DNA of 64,000 nt from Nocardioides panacisoli (GTDB taxonomy: Bacteria > Actinomycetota > Actinomycetes > Propionibacteriales > Nocardioidaceae). Each line of letters begins with the position of its first letter. Positions within the stretch are counted from its first letter, which is position 1. Positions 46,862 to 54,292 of this stretch are shown piece after piece. The stretch lies in contig NZ_CP080409.1 of the NCBI RefSeq assembly GCF_019448235.1, positions 372,001 through 436,000 of the forward strand. The letters run 5' to 3'. The position numbers were made by a program, and so were the translations under genes. Under the pieces are notes generated by a model. It did not search any database. It was not told where the DNA came from and saw nothing but the letters and a program-made list of their open reading frames with translations.

Positions 46862-49077
46862 AGTGCACCCAGCCCGGCTGCGACGGGACCCTCCTCGACG
46901 GCTACTGCGACGTGTGCGGAATGGCGGGCAGCCCCGGAGCCACGAGCGGTGTGTCGAGTGATCCCGCCCCCGGCGGCGTCCCGGCACCACCCGACGAGGC
47001 CACGGGCTCGGTCGCGACCTCGGCCAGCCGCCTGCGCGCCGCCGCCATCGGCACCGCCCGCATGGCCCCCACCGCGGCGCCGCGGCGACGGCGTACGTCG
47101 GGCCGGGGACGGGCGCCGGGCCTGGGCGCCGGCCTGACCCGGGTGCCGACCGCGCCCACGATCGATCCGTCCTCGGCCCTGCTGACCGATCCGGAGGTGC
47201 CCGAGCACCGTCGCCACTGCGGCCGGTGCGGCGCCGAGGTCGGCCGTGGTGACGCGGGGCGCAGCGAGGGGTTCTGCTCCCGCTGCGGCCATCCCTACTC
47301 CTTCACGCCGAAGCTCGAGCCCGGGGAGCTGGTCGCGGGCCAGTACGAGGTCCGCGGCGCGCTCGCCCACGGCGGCCTGGGCTGGATCCACCTCGCCCGG
47401 GACCGCAACGTCTCCGATCGCTGGGTGGTGCTCAAGGGCCTGCTCAACACCGGCGACGAGGACGCGCTCGCGGTCGCGATCGCCGAGCAGGAGTTCCTCG
47501 CCCAGGTCGAGCACCCGACCATCGTGGAGATCTTCAACTTCGTCACCCACCGCGGCGACGGCTACACCGTCATGGAGTACGTCGGCGGCACGTCGCTGAA
47601 GCAGATGCTGCAGCAGCGGCGGACGGCCAACGGCGGCCGGTACGACCCGTTCCCGGTCGATCAGGCGCTCGCCTACGTCCTCGGCGTGCTGCCGGCGCTG
47701 TCCTACCTCCACGACCTCGGGCTGCTCTACTGCGACCTCAAGCCCGACAACATCATCCAAGTCCGCGACAGCGTGAAGCTGATCGACCTGGGTGGGGTGC
47801 GCCGCATCGACGACGAGGAGTCCCCGATCTACGGCACGATCGGCTACCAGGCGCCCGAGATCGCCGACGTCGGCCCGAGCGTCGCCTCCGACGTCTACAC
47901 CGTCGGGCGGACCCTGCTGGTGCTGACCATGGAGCTGCGCGGCTACCAGGACACCTTCCGCCACCGGCTGCCGCCGGTCGCGGCCGCACCGCTGTTCGCC
48001 GAGCACGACTCGCTGCACTGGCTCATCGCCCGCTGCTGCGCCCCGGACCCGGCCGACCGGTTCGCGTCGGTGGAGGAGCTGCGCGGCCAGGTGCTCGGAG
48101 TGCTGCGCGAGACCGTCGCCCGCGACGCGGACACCGTCGCCACCACCTCGGCGACCTCGACGCACTTCGAGCTGCCCGAGACGTCGCGTCCGCCCACCGA
48201 GTGGTCCCAGCTCCCACGCCTGCGGCCCGACACCACCGACCCGCAGTACACCTGGCTGTCGGGCATCGGTGCCGAGGCACCCGAGCGCCAGCTCCGCCAC
48301 CTCGACGCCGCGCCCGCCTCCTCGGCCGAGGTGCGGCTCGCCCGGGCACGCGCCGCCCTGCTGCTGGGCCGCACCCACCTGGCGCGGGAGAGCGCGGAGC
48401 GCCTGCTCGCCGAGGACCCGTGGGAGTGGCGCGGGGTGTGGGTGCAGGGCCTCGCCGCGGTGCAGGCCGGGGACTGGCCGGCCGCGGCCGCGGCCTTCAA
48501 CGCCGTCCACCAGCAGCTCCCCGGCGAGCTCGCCCCGAAGCTGGCGCTCGCGCTGGCGTGCGAGCACACCGGCCAACCCGCGCTGGCCGCCCACTTCTAC
48601 CTCACCTGCGCCCGCACCGACGCGGCGTACGTCGCCCCGGCGGCCTTCGGGCTCGCGCGCGTCCGGGCGACCGCCGGCGACCACGGCGGCGCCGCGGCAG
48701 CGCTGGAGCTGGTGCCGCAGACCAGTCGCGGCTACCCCGAGGCCGGGCGCCGGCGTGCCGAGGCACTGCTGGTCGCGGCCGGGAACGACCTCCGCGGCAT
48801 CGACCGGGCGCTGCGCATCCTCGCCGGCGCCCAGGCGGACGCCGCGACGCGGGATGACTTCACAGTCCGGGCGCTCACCGCGGCCCTCGCCGCACTGGAG
48901 GCCGGCGCACCGCCCCGATCCGACGCCACGATCGGGGGCTGGCCGGCGACCGTGCGTGGCGTGCGCGACGGCCTCGAGCAGGCGCTGCGCGGGCTGGCGC
49001 GCGCCACCCAGGACCGTCCAGCGCGCATCGAGCTGGTCAACCGCGCCAACGCGGTGCGCAACTGGAGCCTGACGTGA
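46858..49077 (+). CDS. pknG: PknG-type serine/threonine protein kinase with zinc knuckles and TPR domain
   Basis: A 739-aa soluble kinase, close to the 750 aa of mycobacterial PknG. Order: a zinc knuckle (CTQPGC ... YCDVCG, residues 3-20), a basic linker, a rubredoxin-like pair (CGRCG ... CSRCG, about 121-143), the kinase domain (about 160-425) and TPR helices to the end. Kinase motifs: HGGLGWIHLARD, Lys in VVLKG, CDLKPDNII without the RD arginine, and DLGGVRRID for DFG, exactly as in PknG. In mycobacteria PknG phosphorylates the FHA protein GarA to control glutamate metabolism. Here its likely partners are encoded next to it. It overlaps neighbours by 4 bases on each side. Confidence 0.93.
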   Translation: MKCTQPGCDGTLLDGYCDVCGMAGSPGATSGVSSDPAPGGVPAPPDEATGSVATSASRLRAAAIGTARMAPTAAPRRRRTSGRGRAPGLGAGLTRVPTAPTIDPSSALLTDPEVPEHRRHCGRCGAEVGRGDAGRSEGFCSRCGHPYSFTPKLEPGELVAGQYEVRGALAHGGLGWIHLARDRNVSDRWVVLKGLLNTGDEDALAVAIAEQEFLAQVEHPTIVEIFNFVTHRGDGYTVMEYVGGTSLKQMLQQRRTANGGRYDPFPVDQALAYVLGVLPALSYLHDLGLLYCDLKPDNIIQVRDSVKLIDLGGVRRIDDEESPIYGTIGYQAPEIADVGPSVASDVYTVGRTLLVLTMELRGYQDTFRHRLPPVAAAPLFAEHDSLHWLIARCCAPDPADRFASVEELRGQVLGVLRETVARDADTVATTSATSTHFELPETSRPPTEWSQLPRLRPDTTDPQYTWLSGIGAEAPERQLRHLDAAPASSAEVRLARARAALLLGRTHLARESAERLLAEDPWEWRGVWVQGLAAVQAGDWPAAAAAFNAVHQQLPGELAPKLALALACEHTGQPALAAHFYLTCARTDAAYVAPAAFGLARVRATAGDHGGAAAALELVPQTSRGYPEAGRRRAEALLVAAGNDLRGIDRALRILAGAQADAATRDDFTVRALTAALAALEAGAPPRSDATIGGWPATVRGVRDGLEQALRGLARATQDRPARIELVNRANAVRNWSLT

Positions 49078-49997
49078 CCTCGGCCGCGCATCCGGACGAG
49101 CGCCGCCGGTGCGGCGAGTGCGGGGGAGAGGTCGCTCCCGACCGCTACTGCCTGCAGTGCGGCGTCCGTGCGCCCGACCCGCGCGACCACGACCGGCAGC
49201 GGCCGGCGTCGTGGGTCGCCGGCGTGTGCGACCGCGGGCGGCACAAGCCCGGCAACGAGGACGCGCTGGCCCTCGCGGCCTCCGCCACCCCCGGCGAGTA
49301 CGCCGCCCTGGTCGTCCTCGACGGCGTCTCCATGGCCGACGACTCGGCGGCCGCCTCGCTGGCCGGGGCGCGAGCGGCGTGCGAAGTCCTCCGGTCCGCG
49401 CCGGTGGTGGACGGGACACCGGACCCGTTGGTGAGCGCGACCGAGGCCGCTGCCGACGCGGTCACCGCGCACGCGGAGCCGGGCTCGGCCAACCCGGCCT
49501 CGGCGACGTTCCTCGCGGTCACGGTCACCGGCGACCGCGTCCGTCATGCCGGTGTCGGCGACTCGCGGGCCTACTGGGTCCCCGACGCGGGCGTCGCCGT
49601 CCAGCTGACCACCGACGACTCGCTCGCCCGGGTGCAGATGGACGCCGGTGTCGCCCGGGACGTCGCGGAGGCCTCACCGCAGGCGCACGCCATCACCAAG
49701 TGGCTCGGTCGTGACAGCGAGGACCCGTCGCCGCGCATCGGCGAGGACACCGTCGTCGGCCCGGGATGGGTGGTCGCCTGCACCGACGGGCTGTGGCACT
49801 ACGCCTCCGCCGCGAGCGCGCTGCAGGCCTGTGTGACGCGCCTCGGTGGGGGCTCGGCGGCGGAGCTCGCCGAGGGGCTGTGGCGGTTCGCGCTCGAGGC
49901 GGGCGGACACGACAACATCACGGTCGCCGTCGCCCGTGTCGGCGCCGTCCGCGACAATGGGGACAGCGAGCGAGCAGGAGAGGCGACCGATGGCTGA
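49074..49997 (+). CDS. PP2C-family Ser/Thr phosphatase with N-terminal zinc ribbon
   Basis: A 307-aa phosphatase. The N-terminus is a zinc ribbon (CGECGGEVAPDRYCLQCG, about 13-30), like the knuckles on PknG and the FHA protein. The PP2C metal motifs follow: KPGNEDALAL, VLDGVSMAD, AGVGDSRAYW, CTDGLWHYAS and GGHDNITVAVAR. It should reverse phosphorylation by PknG. It starts inside the pknG stop (GTGA), and its own end overlaps the vWA start by 8 bases. Confidence 0.93.
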   Translation: MTSAAHPDERRRCGECGGEVAPDRYCLQCGVRAPDPRDHDRQRPASWVAGVCDRGRHKPGNEDALALAASATPGEYAALVVLDGVSMADDSAAASLAGARAACEVLRSAPVVDGTPDPLVSATEAAADAVTAHAEPGSANPASATFLAVTVTGDRVRHAGVGDSRAYWVPDAGVAVQLTTDDSLARVQMDAGVARDVAEASPQAHAITKWLGRDSEDPSPRIGEDTVVGPGWVVACTDGLWHYASAASALQACVTRLGGGSAAELAEGLWRFALEAGGHDNITVAVARVGAVRDNGDSERAGEATDG

Positions 49998-51303
49998 GTT
50001 CAGCGCTGCCGTCTACCAGAACGAGTTCCTTCCCGACGGCGGCACCGACGTCCACGCGATCGTGACGCTCACCTGCTCCGGTGCCGGCACGGCCGGACGC
50101 ACCGGCTCCGGCGCGGCGGGCGAGGTGATCATCGTCGACACCTCCGGATCGATGCGCCCGCCGACGATGGCGGCCGCCCAGGAGGCCGCGAGGGCGGCAC
50201 TGGCCGAGATCGTCGACGGCACCTGGTTCGCGATCGTCGCGGGCGCCGACCGCGCGATGCTGGCCTACCCGCCGGTCTCCAGCGGACCGGGGTTGGTCGA
50301 GATGAGCGCCCGCACGCGAGCGGAGGCATCCGCCGCGATCGACCGGCTGGTGGGCAGCGGCGGCACCGCCATCAGCACCTGGCTCGACCTCGCCGGCCAG
50401 CTCTTCAGCTCGGTGCCGCACGTGACCCAGCGGCACGCCCTGCTGCTCACCGACGGCGAGAACCGTGAGCGTCCGGGCCTGCTGGACGCCGCCATCCGGC
50501 GCGCCACCGGCTACTTCCAGTGCGACTGCCGCGGGGCGGGCACCGAGTGGGAGGTCGCCGAGATCCGACGCATCGCCCAGGCCCTGCTGGGCAGCGTCGA
50601 CATCATCCCCGGGCCGCAGCAGATGCGGGAGCAGTTCGCCGGCATCATGCGCGCCTCGATGGCCCGCGGCGTCGCCGACGCCACGCTGCGGGTCTGGACG
50701 CCGCAGGGCGCCCAGGTCCTGTTCGTGCGCCAGGTCGCGCCCACCGTCGAGGACCTCACCGGCCGGCGTACGCCGCACGACGCGTTGACCGGTGACTACC
50801 CGACCGGCGCCTGGGCCGATGAGTCCCGCGACTACCACGTGGCGGTGCGCGTCGGGGCGAAGGCGATCGGGCAGGAGCAGCTCGCCGCTCGGGTCCAGCT
50901 GGTGCTGGGGGACCGTCCCGTCGCCCAGGGGCTGGTGAAGGCCACCTGGTCCGGTGACGCGGCGCTCACGGCGACCATCGACGACCAGGTCGCCCACTAC
51001 ACCGGCCAGGCCGAGCTCGCCGCGATGATCCAGGAGGGCATCGCCGCCAAGGCCAGCGGCGACGAGGACACCGCCACCACCAAGCTCGGTCGCGCCGTCC
51101 AGCTGGCCGAGCAGACCGGCAACCACGACGCGACGACCAAGCTGGGCAAGGTCGTCGACATCGACCACGACGCCGGCACGGTCAAGCTCCGGCGTGGGGT
51201 GGACAAGGCTGATGAGATGGCGCTGGATACGGCGTCGACGAAGACGACCCGGATCCGCAAGGGTCCGTCACCGGCGCAGCCGGCACCAGGAGGATCACGA
51301 TGA
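49990..51303 (+). CDS. vWA-domain protein with threonine-rich tail
   Basis: A 437-aa protein. The vWA domain (about 40-215) has an intact metal site: VDTSGSM, GGTAIS and LLTDGEN. A beta-rich middle (about 225-340) follows. The tail repeats Thr-rich motifs (DTATTKLGRAV, DATTKLGKVVD, STKTTRIRK), which look like kinase targets and FHA ligands. It recalls TerY in the kinase-phosphatase-vWA triads found with tellurium-type gene sets. ATG 49990 has AGGAGAGG upstream. Confidence 0.9.
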   Translation: MAEFSAAVYQNEFLPDGGTDVHAIVTLTCSGAGTAGRTGSGAAGEVIIVDTSGSMRPPTMAAAQEAARAALAEIVDGTWFAIVAGADRAMLAYPPVSSGPGLVEMSARTRAEASAAIDRLVGSGGTAISTWLDLAGQLFSSVPHVTQRHALLLTDGENRERPGLLDAAIRRATGYFQCDCRGAGTEWEVAEIRRIAQALLGSVDIIPGPQQMREQFAGIMRASMARGVADATLRVWTPQGAQVLFVRQVAPTVEDLTGRRTPHDALTGDYPTGAWADESRDYHVAVRVGAKAIGQEQLAARVQLVLGDRPVAQGLVKATWSGDAALTATIDDQVAHYTGQAELAAMIQEGIAAKASGDEDTATTKLGRAVQLAEQTGNHDATTKLGKVVDIDHDAGTVKLRRGVDKADEMALDTASTKTTRIRKGPSPAQPAPGGSR

Positions 51304-52001
51304 GGACCTGCCCGATTGGCCACGAATCCGCAGCGGACGACTACTGCGACGTCTGCGGCCTGCCGATCAGCGGCGCGAGCGAGGCCCCGGCCCCGCTGCA
51401 CGTCTCGGCCTCGGCGCTGGAGGAGTCCCACGAGCAGGTGGCGCCGGACTCCACGTGTCCCAACTGCGGCGTGTCCAGCCCGCCCAATGCGCTGTTCTGC
51501 GAGGCCTGCGGCTACGACTTCACCACCGGGGCGGCGCCCCGGACGGCACCCCAGCCGGTGGTGACCGACGAGGACCTGGCCGACGCCGCCGCGGCCGAGG
51601 GCGCCTGGGTGGTCGAGGTCTGGATCGACCCCGACTGGTACGCCGAGCAGGACAGCACCGAGGACCTGCCCTCGGCCGGCGCCCCCGTCGTGGTGCCGCT
51701 GGTCACCAAGTCGGTGCTGGTCGGCCGCAGCTCCTCGCGCAGCGAGTCCGACCCCGACGTCGACGTGCCGGGCGACAACGGCGTCAGCCGGCGTCACTGC
51801 CGCCTGACCACCGACGGGTCCCGCTGGTGGGTGGAGGACCTCGCCTCCTCCAACGGCACCTATGTCGGCCCGTCGGTCGGTGCGGTCCCCGACCAGCCGC
51901 TCCGCCCCGGCGAACGCCGCGAGCTCGCTGAGGGCGACCGCCTCTACCTCGGCGCCTGGACCCGCCTGGTCCTCCGGCCGGCCGGCGACGAGGAGGGTTG
52001 A
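51300..52001 (+). CDS. FHA-domain protein with two N-terminal zinc knuckles
   Basis: A 233-aa protein. Two zinc knuckles come first (CPIGHESAADDYCDVCG, residues 4-20; CPNCGVSSPPNALFCEACG, about 54-72). The FHA domain (about 115-225) has the phosphothreonine-binding residues: VLVGRSSSR, NGVSRRHCRL and SSNGTYVG. It is the counterpart of GarA as a reader of phosphothreonine, probably on the vWA tail or on PknG. YCDVCG is shared with the N-terminus of PknG. It overlaps the vWA stop (ATGA) and its own stop lies in a repeat. Confidence 0.93.
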   Translation: MRTCPIGHESAADDYCDVCGLPISGASEAPAPLHVSASALEESHEQVAPDSTCPNCGVSSPPNALFCEACGYDFTTGAAPRTAPQPVVTDEDLADAAAAEGAWVVEVWIDPDWYAEQDSTEDLPSAGAPVVVPLVTKSVLVGRSSSRSESDPDVDVPGDNGVSRRHCRLTTDGSRWWVEDLASSNGTYVGPSVGAVPDQPLRPGERRELAEGDRLYLGAWTRLVLRPAGDEEG

Positions 52002-52060
52002 GTCGGCACTTCTTGCGCGTCGAGTCGGCACTTGTTGCGCTCGAGTGCGCAGTTGCCGAC
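52000..52060. repeat. Direct and inverted repeats after the FHA gene
   Basis: GAGTCGGCACTTCTTGCGC (52000-52018) and GAGTCGGCACTTGTTGCGC (52022-52040) are direct copies with one difference and a 22-bp period, followed by a partly inverted relative (52043-52060). They begin with the same GAGTCGGC core as the palindromic repeats at 8925 and 43562. They lie between convergent genes and could end both transcripts. Confidence 0.65.
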
Positions 52061-52067
52061 GCGACGG

Positions 52068-52637
52068 TCAGCGACGCGTCGCGATCAGCGCGGACGCGTC
52101 GGAGGCGATCATCACCTCGACGGCGGTGAAGCGCTCGTCGGTGAGCCACTGCTCGCGCAGCGAGTCCACGCGGCCGTCGGTGAGCGGCGGCCACATCTGG
52201 CAGGGCACGAAGTCGTCGAGCACCACGATGCCGCCGGGCTCGACGAGGTCGGCGATCGCGTCCACACCGACGTCGGCCGGTTCGCCGGAGTCGAGGAACA
52301 GCAGCGAGAACGGACCCTTGTCGGTCATCGTCGACCAGTCCGCGGCCAGCACCTCGACCATGGGGTCGTCGGTGAAGATCTCCGCCGCGGCCGAGGCCAG
52401 GTCGGCCTCCAGTTCGGCGCTGAGGATGCGGGTGTCGCCGTTGCGCACCCCGGAGCGCAGCCACGCGGTCCCCACGCCGCACCCGGTGCCGAACTCGGCC
52501 ATGGTCCCGCTGCGGGTCGCGGCGAGCGTGGCGAGCAGCCGACCTGTCTCGTTGCGGCAGAACGACACGTAGCCCGCCTTGCGGGAGACGTCGAACGCGC
52601 GCACCACCAACGGTGGGAGGTCGGGAGGGGCGCTCAT
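52068..52637 (-). CDS. O-methyltransferase-type SAM-dependent methyltransferase
   Basis: A 189-aa class I methyltransferase. SAM motif I is MAEFGTGCGVGTAWL, followed by ILSAELEADLASAA, LLFLDSGEPADV and VLDDFVP, which fits the family annotated as class I SAM-dependent or CmoM/OMT-like. Substrate unknown. CACACT (52645-52650 on the plus strand) is 7 nt before the ATG. It faces the signalling cluster but is not part of it. Confidence 0.85.
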   Translation of the reverse strand: MSAPPDLPPLVVRAFDVSRKAGYVSFCRNETGRLLATLAATRSGTMAEFGTGCGVGTAWLRSGVRNGDTRILSAELEADLASAAAEIFTDDPMVEVLAADWSTMTDKGPFSLLFLDSGEPADVGVDAIADLVEPGGIVVLDDFVPCQMWPPLTDGRVDSLREQWLTDERFTAVEVMIASDASALIATRR

Positions 52638-52709
52638 GGGGTCGAGTGTGGTCACCGCCACCCTGCCCACCCAAGTCGTCTCGGATGGCGAACAGTCCGT
52701 CCGGATGTC

Positions 52710-52739
52710 GTGACACCGCGTCACGGGACGTCGTACCGT
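52710..52739 (+). promoter_or_regulatory. Promoter of the short hydrophobic leader
   Basis: GTGACA (52710-52715) and TACCGT (52734-52739) are 18 bp apart, one of the few -35/-10 pairs that can be read in this window. The RNA would start a few bases before ATG 52749. Confidence 0.5.
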
Positions 52740-52748
52740 TATCGCGCC

Positions 52749-52793
52749 ATGCGGAGCGTTTTCGTACTCATCGAGCGCCGCGGCGAGGCCTGA
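52749..52793 (+). CDS. Candidate 14-residue leader peptide MRSVFVLIERRGEA
   Basis: Val-Phe-Val-Leu-Ile in a row, with rare Val codons GTT and GTA, suggests a peptide that senses branched-chain aminoacyl-tRNAs. A hairpin (52778-52817) overlaps its last codons and stop. The nearest downstream genes are the 53-aa ORF and leuB, 400 bases on. Translation is not proven. Confidence 0.45.
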   Translation: MRSVFVLIERRGEA

Positions 52794-52822
52794 CACAGAG
52801 AGGCCACCTCGCCGCGGTGTCA
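52778..52822 (+). promoter_or_regulatory. Leader hairpin with alternative pairing
   Basis: CCGCGGCGAGG (52778-52788) pairs perfectly with CCTCGCCGCGG (52807-52817). Alternatively TGACAC (52791-52796) pairs with GTGTCA (52817-52822). The two share base 52817 and compete. No U tract follows. In the rest of 52823-53021 I see no gene or clear element. Confidence 0.45.
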
Positions 52823-53021
52823 GCGGCGTGTACCCGTTTCCGGCTTCTCGACCACCACATCGAAAGCTCGGCGCCCTCCGCGGCGGGTCGCCCCGATCAG
52901 GCGACGCGCGACCCGCACACTGAATGGCAGTCACCCTCGTGCGATCCACGCAGGCTCGACAGGCCCCGGGGATCTCCACCCGCCGCGGTGGGGGCGCACC
53001 GAGTACGAGAGAGGACCAGCC

Positions 53022-53183
53022 ATGAACCACACCATCACCAACTGGGGACCGGCCAAGCACGACCCGGACCACCCGCTGCACCACAGCTCCGCCTCGTCCC
53101 TGCAGGTCGCCGTCGACCGCCGCGACCACCGCGTGGGGACTGACCAGCGAGACGAGGAGATCGCGCGACCCGACGACAACTAA
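53022..53183 (+). CDS. Small ORF, 53 aa, upstream of leuB
   Basis: ATG 53022 has GAGAGGA seven bases before it. The 53-aa product is hydrophilic and rich in His, Asp and Arg ([20 protein letters not shown] at the start), with no signal peptide or known motif. Its TAA stop forms the first three bases of the leuB -10 hexamer. The good ribosome site favours a real gene, but conservation is unknown. Confidence 0.5.
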   Translation: MNHTITNWGPAKHDPDHPLHHSSASSLQVAVDRRDHRVGTDQRDEEIARPDDN

Positions 53184-53186
53184 CGT
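53181..53186 (+). promoter_or_regulatory. -10 hexamer, leaderless start of leuB
   Basis: TAACGT lies 7 nt before ATG 53194 and includes the stop codon of the small ORF. Confidence 0.5.
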
Positions 53187-53193
53187 CGGGCGC

Positions 53194-54273
53194 ATGACCC
53201 AGGACGCCACCTCCCGCACCGCTGCCACCGACGTCTCGCTCGCCGTGATCCCCGGCGACGGGATCGGGCCCGAGGTCACCGCCGAGGCCCTCAAGGTGCT
53301 CGACGCGGCGGCGCCGGACGGCGTGAAGTTCGCCCGGACGCAGTACGCGCTCGGTGCGGAGAACTACCTCGCCACCGGCGAGGTGCTCCCCGACGCGGTG
53401 CTGGAGGAGATCCGGCAGCAGGACGCGATCCTGCTCGGTGCGGTCGGCGGTCGGCCCAACGACCCGAACCTGCCTCCCGGCATCCTCGAGCGCGGGCTGC
53501 TGCTGCGGTTGCGCTTCGAGCTCGACCACTACGTCAACCTGCGTCCCTCGCAGCTCTTCCCCGGCATCACCTCACCGCTCGCCGACCCCGGCGAGATCGA
53601 CTTCGTGGTGGTCCGCGAGGGCACCGAGGGTCCCTACACCGGCAACGGCGGCGCGTTGCGCGTCGGCACCCCGGCCGAGGTCGCCACCGAGGTCTCGGTC
53701 AACACCGCGTACGGCGTGGAGCGGGTGATCCGCGACGCGTTCGCGCGTGCCCAGCGGCGTCCGCGCCAGCAGCTCACCCTGGTCCACAAGACCAACGTGC
53801 TGGTCAATGCCGGATCGCTGTGGTGGCGGCTCTTCCAGCACGTCGCGGCGGAGTACCCCGAGGTCACCACCGACTACTGCCACATCGACGCCGCGATGAT
53901 CCACCTCTCGACCGACCCGGCGCGGTTCGACGTGATCGTCACCGACAACCTCTTCGGCGACATCATCACCGACCTGGCCGCCGCCGTGACCGGTGGCATC
54001 GGCCTGGCGGCCTCGGGCAACGTCAACCCCGACCGCACCGCGCCGAGCATGTTCGAGCCCGTGCACGGCTCGGCCCCCGACATCGCCGGACAGCACGTCG
54101 CGGACCCGACCGCGGCCATCCTGTCCACCGCCCTGCTGCTGGACCACCTCGGCCACGGCACCGCCGCGCGACGCGTGGAGGAGGCTGTCCTGGCCGACAT
54201 GGCCGAGCGCACCGCCGGCACGACGCGCTCCACCCCCGAGGTGGGCGACGCGATCGCCGCCCGACTCCACTAG
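53194..54273 (+). CDS. leuB: 3-isopropylmalate dehydrogenase
   Basis: NAD+-dependent oxidative decarboxylation in leucine synthesis, 359 aa. [21 protein letters not shown], the substrate arginines and serine in [24 protein letters not shown], the [15 protein letters not shown] metal site and [12 protein letters not shown] are all intact. ilvE starts 19 bases later with its own hexamer. Confidence 0.96.
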   Translation: MTQDATSRTAATDVSLAVIPGDGIGPEVTAEALKVLDAAAPDGVKFARTQYALGAENYLATGEVLPDAVLEEIRQQDAILLGAVGGRPNDPNLPPGILERGLLLRLRFELDHYVNLRPSQLFPGITSPLADPGEIDFVVVREGTEGPYTGNGGALRVGTPAEVATEVSVNTAYGVERVIRDAFARAQRRPRQQLTLVHKTNVLVNAGSLWWRLFQHVAAEYPEVTTDYCHIDAAMIHLSTDPARFDVIVTDNLFGDIITDLAAAVTGGIGLAASGNVNPDRTAPSMFEPVHGSAPDIAGQHVADPTAAILSTALLLDHLGHGTAARRVEEAVLADMAERTAGTTRSTPEVGDAIAARLH

Positions 54274-54279
54274 ATCGAC

Positions 54280-54285
54280 TACCTT
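54280..54285 (+). promoter_or_regulatory. -10 hexamer, leaderless start of ilvE
   Basis: TACCTT lies 7 nt before ATG 54293. Confidence 0.5.
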
Positions 54286-54292
54286 GGCAGCC

